Below are positions 1-7,639 of a DNA stretch of 7,795 bases, piece after piece. The notes beneath the pieces were generated by a model. That model worked only from the letters and a program-made list of their open reading frames with translations, ran no database searches and was not told where the DNA came from. Location of the stretch: contig DDSR01000379.1 of NCBI GenBank assembly GCA_002343455.1, positions 617-8,411 of the forward strand, written 5' to 3'. Position 1 is the first letter of the stretch. Every line of letters begins with the position of its first letter. This DNA is from Deltaproteobacteria bacterium UBA2385. GTDB lineage: Bacteria > Myxococcota_A > UBA796 > UBA2385. Both the position numbers and the translations under genes were made by a program.

Positions 1-1947
<1,947 letters not shown>

Positions 1948-1954
1948 GCGGACC

Positions 1955-2737
1955 ATGTCGGCACCTCTCCGTTTCGCTGGACGCCGTGCCCTGGTCACCG
2001 GGGCCTCCAGCGGCATCGGTCGCGCCACGGCCCTGGCCCTCGCCGACGAGGGCGCCAGCGTGCTGCTGGTGGCCCGTCGTCCGGAGGCCCTGGCCGAGCT
2101 TGCGGCGGAGATCGCCTCCCGAGGCGGGCCGGTGGCCGAGGTGCTCCCGGCCGACCTCAGCGTGGCCTCCGATCGAGAGGCGCTCTGCCGTCGGGTGCTG
2201 GCCTCGGGCCAACCGCTCGATGTGCTGGTCAACGCCGCCGGGATCCTGCAGGGCAGCGGCGGGGACCTGGGCAGCGTCGAGAACTGGAGCCGCCAGCTCG
2301 AGCTGAACGCCACCGCGCCCTTCCACCTGATGCAGGCCTTGCTTCCCGCGCTGAGGGCGGCGCGGGGCAACGTGGTCAACCTCTCCAGCGTGGCGGGGCT
2401 GCGTGCTTTCCCCGGCCTGATGGCCTACTGCGTCAGCAAGGCCGCGGTGGACCAGCTCACCCGCTGCGCGGCCCTGGACCTCGCCCCCGACGGCATCCGC
2501 GTCAACGCCGTCAACCCCGGCGTGGTGGTGACCGAGCTGCACCGCGCGGGCGGGATGAGCGAGGAGGCCTACGCCGCCTTCCTGGAGCGAGGCCGCCTGA
2601 CCCACCCGCTGGGCCGGGTCGGCAGCGCCGAGGAGGTGGCTGCGCTGATCCTCTTCCTGGCCTCGAGCGAGGCAGGCTGGATCACCGGGGTGACGATGCC
2701 GATCGACGGCGGTCGCCAGCTCACCTGCGCCCGCTGA
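1955..2737 (+). CDS. Short-chain dehydrogenase/reductase (SDR), classical type
   Basis: NAD(P)-dependent oxidoreductase of 260 residues, the usual length of classical single-domain SDRs, with no signal peptide and so probably cytosolic. The Rossmann glycine motif is TGASSGIG 15-22, the adenine-pocket Asp is D67, NAAG is at 93-96 (a variant of NNAG), and the catalytic tetrad is N118, S145, Y158 and K162 (YxxxK). Arginines R41/R42 after the second strand, where NAD-specific members have Asp, favour NADP(H). The C-terminal part has the PG motif (N188-P189-G190 region) and ends in the common 'ITGVTMPIDGG' pattern. ATG 1955 begins 7 bases after the helicase stop, so the two are likely one transcript; only weak purine-rich sequence (GAGCGGA) precedes it. 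The open frame continues far upstream inside the helicase, but that part is a shadow. The substrate cannot be deduced: 3-oxoacyl-ACP reductase-like and steroid- or polyol-dehydrogenase roles are all possible. Confidence 0.93.
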   Translation: MSAPLRFAGRRALVTGASSGIGRATALALADEGASVLLVARRPEALAELAAEIASRGGPVAEVLPADLSVASDREALCRRVLASGQPLDVLVNAAGILQGSGGDLGSVENWSRQLELNATAPFHLMQALLPALRAARGNVVNLSSVAGLRAFPGLMAYCVSKAAVDQLTRCAALDLAPDGIRVNAVNPGVVVTELHRAGGMSEEAYAAFLERGRLTHPLGRVGSAEEVAALILFLASSEAGWITGVTMPIDGGRQLTCAR

Positions 2738-2738
2738 C

Positions 2739-4172
2739 TCAGGCGGCGGCTCGAGCCGCGGATTCACCGAGCAGGGCCTGCGCGCAGGGCAGCACGACCT
2801 CGCGGATCGTGGCCTGCTGGATCGCCTGGCGTGCGGCGGGCGAGGGCATCCCTAGCGCCGCTAGATCAAGGCCCGCGCCGACCGGGCGGAGCTGGACCTG
2901 GTCGAAGGCCTGCCGAGCCTGCTCGCTCAGCTCGGGGTGCTGCTCCAGCAGCCAGCGCAGGCAGCGCCAGCCCAGGGCGGCGTGGCGCGCCTCGTCGTCG
3001 GCGATGCGGACGAGGAGCTCGCGCACCACCGGATCGACGCAGGCATCGGCGGCGGCCCGGGCTTCGGCCGAGGCGAGGGTCTCGTTGACGCAGGCGTCCT
3101 CGATCAGGGACGCCAGGATCTCGGCCGGATCGCTGCTCACCCGCAGCCCGGACATGGAGAGGGCCCCGGGCCCGACGGCCTCTCCAGCGTAGGCGCTGGC
3201 CAGCCCGAAGGCCAGCCGGGCGTGCTCGATCTCGTCGGCGGCCGAGCGCTGGGCCTCGATCAGGAGCTCGGGCGGAGCGCCGATCGCCATCAGCTCCAGG
3301 GCGAAGCGGGAGAAGCTGGCCACCGAGGCGTGCTCGAGCGAGCCGATCTCGGACCACCAGCGGGCCAGCGCCCGCCGCGCCTTGCGGGAGAGGGGCAGGC
3401 TCGGGCGGAGCTCCTGCGCCCAGGCGGCCGAGCCGGATCGGACCGGGGCGGTGCGCGCCTGGCCGTCGACCTTCAGGGGTCGCCCCGGGGTGCAGGAGTC
3501 CTCGCGGCACATGAAGGTGTCGGGGTCCTCGTAGCCCAGGCCGCAGGGGATCTCGGGGCAGTCGCCGTCGGTCCGGCAGGCGTCGGCGTCGGAGCGGCAG
3601 CCGAGCTCGACCACCATCCCGCAGCCGTCGTCCCAGGCCGAGAGCCCGCACTCGCCCGAGGGGCAGTCCTCGGCGACGGCGCAGCTGGCCTGCACGCAGG
3701 TCGACCAGCGCACGATGCCGTCCTGCACGCCGGCGCCGATGCAGATCTCGCCCGCATCGCAGTCGGCGTCGGTGCCGCAGGCGTAGACGCAGCCGCAGGC
3801 GTCCGCCGCGCCGCCCTTCCAGTTGTACTGGATGCAGGCCCCGTGGGGGCTGTCGGTGCAGTCGGCGTCGACCTCGCAGGAGCGGTCGATCTCCTCGCCC
3901 GTGCAGCGCGCGGCGTCGATGCTGGGGTCCCAGGTGCGGGGCGCCACCCGGTTGACCGCGCCGTCGTCGCAGCGGACGTAGCCGGTGGCCACCCCGGCCT
4001 CGTCGAGGATCTCGACCTCTCCCTCGCAGCCGACGAAGCTGGTGCCGGTGTCGATGCCGGAGTCCGTGCCGGAGTCGTCGTCCTTGCTGAGGCAGCCGAG
4101 CGGGACACCCAGGCCGCAGGCGGTGAGGAGGAAGAGGCGCAGGGGAGGGAGGTGGCGGTGAGGGGTGGTCAT
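2739..4172 (-). CDS. Cysteine-rich lipoprotein with C-terminal di-iron ferritin-like domain
   Basis: A 477-residue protein in three parts. Residues 1-27 are a signal peptide of lipoprotein type: LLTAC (C19) is the better lipobox, C27 the alternative. An Asp/Ser/Thr/Gly linker follows (31-45), as in surface lipoproteins of Myxococcota. Residues 49-227 hold 22 cysteines in modules such as CEVDADC, CGTDADCDAGEIC and CRTDGDC, resembling small disulphide-bonded extracellular modules. Residues 262-470 form a helical ferritin-like domain with a full set of carboxylate/histidine ligands: E280 (EHASVASF), E314-x-x-H317 (DEIEHA), E364 (VNET) and E394-x-x-H397 (DEARHA). The ligands suggest iron binding, oxidation or an oxygenase-type reaction outside the cytoplasm; the actual reaction is unknown. 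ATG 4172 is chosen because the signal peptide begins there; an in-frame ATG at 4292 would add 40 non-signal residues and overlap the divergent gene. Its stop lies one base from the convergent SDR stop. Confidence 0.85.
   Translation of the reverse strand: MTTPHRHLPPLRLFLLTACGLGVPLGCLSKDDDSGTDSGIDTGTSFVGCEGEVEILDEAGVATGYVRCDDGAVNRVAPRTWDPSIDAARCTGEEIDRSCEVDADCTDSPHGACIQYNWKGGAADACGCVYACGTDADCDAGEICIGAGVQDGIVRWSTCVQASCAVAEDCPSGECGLSAWDDGCGMVVELGCRSDADACRTDGDCPEIPCGLGYEDPDTFMCREDSCTPGRPLKVDGQARTAPVRSGSAAWAQELRPSLPLSRKARRALARWWSEIGSLEHASVASFSRFALELMAIGAPPELLIEAQRSAADEIEHARLAFGLASAYAGEAVGPGALSMSGLRVSSDPAEILASLIEDACVNETLASAEARAAADACVDPVVRELLVRIADDEARHAALGWRCLRWLLEQHPELSEQARQAFDQVQLRPVGAGLDLAALGMPSPAARQAIQQATIREVVLPCAQALLGESAARAAA
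2746..2759. terminator. 14-bp perfect palindrome just past SDR stop (weak terminator candidate)
   Basis: GCGGCTCGAGCCGC is fully self-complementary and starts nine bases after the SDR stop, inside the last codons (Ala/Arg-rich) of the convergent lipoprotein gene. It could fold into a short hairpin at the shared 3' end. No T-run follows on either strand and GC-rich Ala/Arg codons produce such palindromes easily, so this is only a candidate. Confidence 0.25.
2851..2865. repeat. CTAG palindromic element, copy 1
   Basis: CCTAGCGCCGCTAGA: inverted CTAGC/GCTAG arms around a 3-base centre. It lies inside the ferritin-like lipoprotein gene, where the minus strand reads CTA-GCG-GCG-CTA (L437-A-A-L440). 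Copies 1, 2 and 3 fit YCTAGCRCYGCTAGA on the plus strand. These are the only CTA leucine codons in that gene, so the DNA sequence rather than the protein seems to be conserved. Confidence 0.7.
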
Positions 4173-4254
4173 CGTCCGAGAGTAGATCGATCGAGACGAG
4201 TTCGCCTGTCCTCGTGTGGCGGGCTCGCTTAAGGCTCCTACCTTTGGAGGCCGC
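4173..4254. promoter_or_regulatory. Divergent intergenic region between lipoprotein and PLP-enzyme genes
   Basis: This 82-base gap must hold the promoters of both divergent genes unless one reaches into a coding region. It is visibly less GC-rich than its surroundings, with an 8-base palindrome GATCGATC at 4185-4192 and CTTAAG at 4228-4233. I cannot name convincing -35/-10 pairs on either strand. The minus-strand gene has only a weak GGA just before its ATG. Confidence 0.4.
4246..4250 (+). promoter_or_regulatory. Shine-Dalgarno GGAGG deciding the ATG 4255 start
   Basis: GGAGG stands four bases before ATG 4255. It supports this start over the in-frame GTG at 4216, which lacks such a site and would add 13 residues not typical of the family. 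Confidence 0.75.
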
Positions 4255-5523
4255 ATGAAGCGTCGGCACAGCAGCAGCGATCGCGACTTCAACGCCGAGA
4301 CCCTGGCCCTGGGCCTGGGCTACGATCCGGTCCGCTCGGAGGGGTCGGTCAAGCCGCCCGTCTTCCTGACCAGCACCTTCCAGTTCGCCTCGGCGGACGA
4401 GGGCCGGCGCTTCTTCGAGCTGGCCTATGGGCTGCGGACCGCCGACCAGGGCGAGCTCCCCGGGCTCATCTACAGCCGCCTGAACAACCCGAACCTGCAG
4501 ATCTTCGAAGAGCGGATGGCGGCCTGGGACCGCACCGACAAGGGCCTGTCCTTCGCCAGCGGGATGGCGGCGATCTCGACGACGATGCTGGCCCTGCTGC
4601 GCCCCGGAGACCGGATCCTCTCCACGGCCCCGATCTACGGCGGCACCCACTACCTCTTCGAGAGCATCCTGCCGCCGCTGGGCATCACCTGCAGCCAGGT
4701 GATGGCGGGCACAGACGCGGCGACACGGCTGCGGGAGGCGGCCGCCATGGCCAGCCCCGGCTCGGTGGCGATGCTCTACCTGGAGACCCCGGCCAACCCG
4801 AGCAATGTGCTGACCGACATCGCCGAGGTGGTGGCCCTGGCCGCCGAGCTGGAGGCCCAGACCGGCCGCCGGCCGGTGGTGGCGGTGGACAACACCTTCC
4901 TGGGTCCGGTCTTCCAGCGGCCGGCGGCGCAGGGGGCCGACCTGGTCATCTACAGCGCCACCAAGTTCATCGGGGGCCACAGCGACCTGATCGCCGGGGT
5001 GGTCACCGGGCCCCAGGCGCTGATGGACTCGATCAGCGTCTACCGGACGATCCTGGGGACGATGCCCAACCCCTTCACCGGCTGGATGCTGCTGCGCTCG
5101 CTGGAGACGCTCTCCATCCGGATGCGGCGGCAGGCCAAGAACGCCCGCAAGCTGGCCGAGCTGCTGGCCGCCCACCCGCGGGTGAGCCGGGTCTACTACC
5201 CGGGCAACCTGGTGGAGGGCGATCCCCAGCACTCCATCTTCGTCCGCCAGTGCAGCGGCCCGGGCTCGCTGATCGCCTTCGAGGTGAAGGGCGGGCGCGA
5301 GGCCGCCTACACCGTGCTGGACCGCTTCGAGGTGTTCCGGCTGGCCGTCTCGCTGGGTGGCACGGAGAGCCTGATCGAGCACCCGGCGACGATGACGCAC
5401 TCCGATGTCCCCGGCGATGTGCTCGATGGCTACGGGGTGACCCCCGGCCTGATCCGCATGAGCGTCGGCCTGGAGCACCTCAGCGACCTGCGGCGGGACC
5501 TGGACAACGCCCTGTCCTTCTAG
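4255..5523 (+). CDS. PLP-dependent Cys/Met metabolism enzyme, cystathionine gamma-synthase family
   Basis: A 422-residue cytosolic fold-type I PLP enzyme of sulphur amino acid metabolism. The family covers gamma-replacement (cystathionine gamma-synthase, O-acylhomoserine sulfhydrylase) and gamma-elimination (cystathionine or methionine gamma-lyase). Landmarks: Y73-S-R75 phosphate-cup residues contributed across the dimer, S102-G-M104, ring-stacking Y128, ETPANPS 177-183, D212 for the pyridine nitrogen (VDNTF), Schiff-base lysine K237 in SATKFIGGH, SLGGTESLIEHPATMTH 366-382, and R401 (RMSVGLE) for the substrate carboxylate. At the position of the methionine gamma-lyase cysteine (YGCT) this protein has Gly130 (YGGT), which argues against a true methionine gamma-lyase. 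The stretch LRTADQGELPGL before YSR gives the segment between the N-terminal arm and the active-site loop a distinct look. It is monocistronic, with its own ribosome site and a hairpin across its stop codon. The exact reaction is not settled by sequence; I see no met or cys neighbour gene to help. Confidence 0.92.
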   Translation: MKRRHSSSDRDFNAETLALGLGYDPVRSEGSVKPPVFLTSTFQFASADEGRRFFELAYGLRTADQGELPGLIYSRLNNPNLQIFEERMAAWDRTDKGLSFASGMAAISTTMLALLRPGDRILSTAPIYGGTHYLFESILPPLGITCSQVMAGTDAATRLREAAAMASPGSVAMLYLETPANPSNVLTDIAEVVALAAELEAQTGRRPVVAVDNTFLGPVFQRPAAQGADLVIYSATKFIGGHSDLIAGVVTGPQALMDSISVYRTILGTMPNPFTGWMLLRSLETLSIRMRRQAKNARKLAELLAAHPRVSRVYYPGNLVEGDPQHSIFVRQCSGPGSLIAFEVKGGREAAYTVLDRFEVFRLAVSLGGTESLIEHPATMTHSDVPGDVLDGYGVTPGLIRMSVGLEHLSDLRRDLDNALSF

Positions 5524-5533
5524 CGCTGCTAGA
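5519..5533. repeat. CTAG palindromic element, copy 2
   Basis: TCTAGCGCTGCTAGA is the most symmetrical copy: six-base arms TCTAGC/GCTAGA around GCT. It covers the stop codon of the PLP-enzyme gene and the stop codon of the convergent GMC gene. Confidence 0.7.
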
Positions 5534-7049
5534 CCGGCTCGGCTAGCAGCGGTAGAGGGCGGCCGCCCAGCCGCTCGGCGAGGCGGAGGGAGAGGATCCG
5601 GGCCACCGTCATCACGCTGATCTGCGGGTTTCTGCCGACGTTGTTCGGCAGGGAGGAGGCGTCGATGCAGGAGATCCCGGGGAGGTCCAGGAGCTGACCG
5701 GCCCCGTCGGTGGCCCGGCCGACCGAGCAGGAGGCCTGGGGGTGGCTGGCGTAGGAGATCAGCTTGTGGGGGCTGAGGTCCTGAGGGGTCATCGCCTCGA
5801 CCTCGGCCATGCTGCGGCCGAGCCGGCCGCCGTGCAGGACGAGGCCGACCCAGGAGGCGTCGGCGCCCTCGAACCACAAGCGGGCGCCGCGCTGCAGGAC
5901 CCGGCAGACGCGCTTCATGTCGGCCTCTCCCAGGTCGTAGGAGATGCGGGCCACGCCGTTGAAGGAGCCGCGCACCCGGCCCCGGCTCTCGTCGCGGATG
6001 AGGCCGCCGGTGTTGGCGATGCGGTGGCCGTTGGCCAGGACCTCGGTGAGCTCGCGGCCGACCAGCGGCAGGTTGACCACCATGGCCGGCAGGGTCGGGT
6101 TCGTCTCGAAGATCATCTTGTCGTCGACGAACTCGTCGACGACATGGCCCTGGGTGGCGCCCGGGGCGAAGACCTGGGTGTCCGGCAGCATGGCGAGGAT
6201 GCTGTGCACGGGCTGGACGCAGAGCCCCCGGCCGACCTCGCCGTCGGGATCGACCAGGCCGGCGTCGTGGAGGATGCGCGGGGTGGAGATGGCCCCGGCC
6301 GAGAGCACGATGTGCTCGGCTCGCACCGTGAAGCTGCCGGTGGTGCGGCCGAGCTCGTCCACCAGCGAGCCGCTGACCAGGCCCTCCTTCAGGCCCTCGA
6401 CCCGGCAGCCGGCGAAGACCCTGGCCCCGGCGGCGACGGCCCGCGGCAGGACCTCGCGGTCGACGCTGTTCTTGCCGCCGTGGGGGCAGACGAGGTGGCA
6501 GCGCCCGCAGCCGCTGCAGCCGGGGGTGTTGCGCCGGGCGTTGAACTCGGACCAGCCCAGCTTCCGGGCGGCCTGCTTCTGGACCTTGTCGTTGCCCGAG
6601 AGCAGCGCGTCCGGGGTCGGTCCGACCCGCATCAGGGTCTCGACCTGGTCCTGGACCGCGAAGTAGGCGCCGGTGTCGGCGAAGACCCCGCCGGGGGAGA
6701 CGGCGGCGCTGAGCTCGTTCCACTCGTCCAGCGTGGCGGGGGGGGTGCGGAAGCACAGGGCGGAGTTGACCAGGGTCGAGCCGCCCAGGCCCCGGCCGCC
6801 GACCACGGGCATCATCGGGGCGCTGGCCATGGTCGTGCGGAAGCTGCCCTCGGCGTAGACCCGCTGCATCGCCTCGCGCATGGTCGCGGGACGGCGGGTG
6901 GGGCTGAAGCCCTCCTCCAGCAGGATGACGTCGAGCCCGGCCTCGGCCAGCGTCAGGGCGACGAAGCTGCCGGCCGCGCCGGAGCCGACGACGACCACCT
7001 GGGCGCGCTCCTGGAGGGTCCCGGTCGGCTCGGTCCACCAGGGGCTCAT
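5529..7049 (-). CDS. GMC-family FAD oxidoreductase (dehydrogenase large subunit) with four-Cys cluster motif
   Basis: A 506-residue flavoprotein of the glucose-methanol-choline family that should oxidise an alcohol, sugar or sterol-type CH-OH group with FAD. The FAD-binding motif GSGAAG is at 22-27 with the ribose-binding acidic pair E45/E46. GGRGLGGSTLVNSA, beginning at 84, matches the GMC N-terminal signature region. AGAISTPRIL 251-260 resembles the second signature, and the C-terminal domain has H436 (ASHPQAS) and N474 (GRNPQ) at the catalytic base positions. C178-x2-C181-x2-C184-x3-C188-P is a ferredoxin-like motif; three of its cysteines match the C-x5-C-x3-C spacing that holds a 3Fe-4S cluster in bacterial FAD glucose dehydrogenases. 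It has no signal peptide. ATG 7049 overlaps the stop of the Tat-signal small-subunit gene (ATGA), so the two are translationally coupled and the protein probably rides through the Tat pore with its partner. A cytosolic oxidase is the alternative. The substrate is unknown. Confidence 0.9.
   Translation of the reverse strand: MSPWWTEPTGTLQERAQVVVVGSGAAGSFVALTLAEAGLDVILLEEGFSPTRRPATMREAMQRVYAEGSFRTTMASAPMMPVVGGRGLGGSTLVNSALCFRTPPATLDEWNELSAAVSPGGVFADTGAYFAVQDQVETLMRVGPTPDALLSGNDKVQKQAARKLGWSEFNARRNTPGCSGCGRCHLVCPHGGKNSVDREVLPRAVAAGARVFAGCRVEGLKEGLVSGSLVDELGRTTGSFTVRAEHIVLSAGAISTPRILHDAGLVDPDGEVGRGLCVQPVHSILAMLPDTQVFAPGATQGHVVDEFVDDKMIFETNPTLPAMVVNLPLVGRELTEVLANGHRIANTGGLIRDESRGRVRGSFNGVARISYDLGEADMKRVCRVLQRGARLWFEGADASWVGLVLHGGRLGRSMAEVEAMTPQDLSPHKLISYASHPQASCSVGRATDGAGQLLDLPGISCIDASSLPNNVGRNPQISVMTVARILSLRLAERLGGRPLPLLAEPV
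5542..5556. repeat. CTAG palindromic element, decayed copy
   Basis: GCTAGCAGCGGTAGA has one intact CTAGC arm and a one-base-altered second arm (GGTAG) at the same spacing as the other copies. On the minus strand it is the end of the GMC gene and gives CTA-CCG-CTG-CTA (L499-P-L-L502), again a CTA-N6-CTA pattern. It supplies the 3' arm of the hairpin at 5516-5559. Confidence 0.5.
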
Positions 7050-7570
7050 GCGGGCACGGCGCAGAGGTAGGGGGTGCCCATCGCCTGCTGCACGTCCAGC
7101 CGCTCCAGGTAGCTGGCGTTCCAGAGCATCTTCAGGCCAGTCAGGAGCTGGGCGTGGACGAGGTCGTTCGCCTGGAACCAGCGGTCCAGGTAGGCACGCT
7201 GCTGGTCGGGCGGCATCGCGGTCAAGCGGTCGGCGCCGAAGCGGTCCAGCGCGGTGCCGTGCTCGAAGGCCAGCGGCAGGGCCTGCATCAACATCGCGTG
7301 GTGGGGCGGCAGATCCGCCAGGAATTCGTCGATCAGCCGCAGGGTCTCCAGGTCTCCTCCCGAGCCCGGCAGGGGCCCGCCGGGGGGGAAGAGCCAGTTA
7401 CCTAGCACCGCTAGAATGGCCGCCGTCTTGGGGGTCACCGCGCGCGCGGGGAAGGGCAGCGGCGGGTAGCTGCCCAGGTGGCCGACCCCATGCCATGCCG
7501 CCACCAGCAGGGCGCTGGCGGCCACCCCGAGCCCGAGCACCCGGCGGCGAGAGGGGGGGCGGGAGGGCAT
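7046..7570 (-). CDS. Tat-exported small subunit of GMC dehydrogenase (gluconate 2-dehydrogenase subunit 3-like)
   Basis: A 174-residue protein with a twin-arginine signal: SRRRVLG at 7-13, hydrophobic stretch 14-25 (GLGVAASALLVA), mature part starting around residue 30-45. The mature region is helical with an FPPGG segment (61-65), a MPPDQQRAYLDRW segment (119-131) and a C-terminal aromatic patch. This resembles the small (gamma) subunits of membrane or periplasmic FAD dehydrogenases for gluconate, fructose, sorbitol and glucose, which accompany the flavoprotein and provide its export signal. Placement directly before the GMC gene with a 4-base ATGA overlap (7046-7049) supports a complex. ATG 7570 is kept because it alone preserves the Tat signal; the ribosome site is poor (AGGGGG about 13 bases upstream). 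The family assignment rests on size, signal and neighbour more than on strong motifs. A cytochrome c subunit, common in such complexes, is not in the window. Confidence 0.8.
   Translation of the reverse strand: MPSRPPSRRRVLGLGVAASALLVAAWHGVGHLGSYPPLPFPARAVTPKTAAILAVLGNWLFPPGGPLPGSGGDLETLRLIDEFLADLPPHHAMLMQALPLAFEHGTALDRFGADRLTAMPPDQQRAYLDRWFQANDLVHAQLLTGLKMLWNASYLERLDVQQAMGTPYLCAVPA
7401..7415. repeat. CTAG palindromic element, copy 3
   Basis: CCTAGCACCGCTAGA differs from copy 1 by a single base. It lies inside the Tat small-subunit gene, where the minus strand reads ATT-CTA-GCG-GTG-CTA-GGT (I52-L-A-V-L-G57), a run of rare codons in an otherwise GC3-saturated gene. The minus-strand 15-mer TCTAGCGGYGCTAGG is shared with copy 1. 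Confidence 0.7.
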
Positions 7571-7639
7571 GGCGGCACTATAGCCCCCTGCTGCGGTCGC
7601 CGGTTCAGCGGGCTACCCTGCGCCCGCTTGGAGTCGCCC
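7571..7639. promoter_or_regulatory. Divergent intergenic region; -10-like TATAGT toward the dehydrogenase operon
   Basis: These 69 bases separate the minus-strand dehydrogenase operon from a plus-strand lipoprotein gene. On the minus strand, TATAGT (complement of 7577-7582) is one base from the consensus -10 hexamer and ends six bases before ATG 7570. A transcript starting there would be nearly leaderless, which would fit the poor ribosome site. No good -35 is seen (TGAACC at the complement of 7602-7607 is weak, spacing 19). This is an inference from hexamer match alone. Confidence 0.3.
7630..7633 (+). promoter_or_regulatory. Shine-Dalgarno GGAG for the 7640 lipoprotein
   Basis: GGAG lies six bases before ATG 7640 and nine before the adjacent ATG 7643. 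Either start gives the same signal peptide apart from one Met; 7640 has the better spacing. Confidence 0.65.

Larger units (their letters stand above)
5516..5559. terminator. Long hairpin spanning both stop codons of convergent genes (candidate bidirectional terminator)
   Basis: Arms 5524-5532 (CGCTGCTAG) and 5543-5551 (CTAGCAGCG) pair perfectly. The inner CCG 5534-5536 pairs with CGG 5540-5542 around a GCT loop with A5533 bulged. Beyond a G/G mismatch (5523/5552), 5516-5522 pairs with 5553-5559 with one G-U in the plus-strand RNA. That makes about 19 pairs in total. The hairpin contains the TAG of the PLP enzyme (5521-5523) and the TAG of the GMC gene (complement of 5529-5531). No T-run follows on either side, so intrinsic termination is not assured; it may act as a 3'-end block or RNA-stabilising structure. 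The arms are built from two facing CTAG elements. Confidence 0.6.

Noticed and set aside
2937..4232. Plus-strand 431-codon open frame opposite the lipoprotein gene
   Set aside because: Ala/Gly/Val/Asp-rich sequence without motifs, antisense to a gene with clear signal peptide, cysteine modules and di-iron ligands.
4216..4254. GTG 4216 start for the PLP enzyme
   Set aside because: No Shine-Dalgarno; GGAGG lies before ATG 4255 and the added residues are not part of the family.
4173..4292. Longer lipoprotein start at ATG 4292
   Set aside because: Would bury the signal peptide behind 40 residues and overlap the divergent gene's start and ribosome site.
2866..7038. Very long minus-strand open frame of 1390 codons
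   Set aside because: It runs through the lipoprotein, PLP-enzyme and GMC genes in another frame, and its product is low-complexity Arg/Gly/Pro/Ala sequence without domains. High GC removes stop codons from such frames.
5742..7070. Plus-strand 442-codon open frame opposite the GMC gene
   Set aside because: Antisense shadow of the GMC coding sequence, with no recognisable domain.
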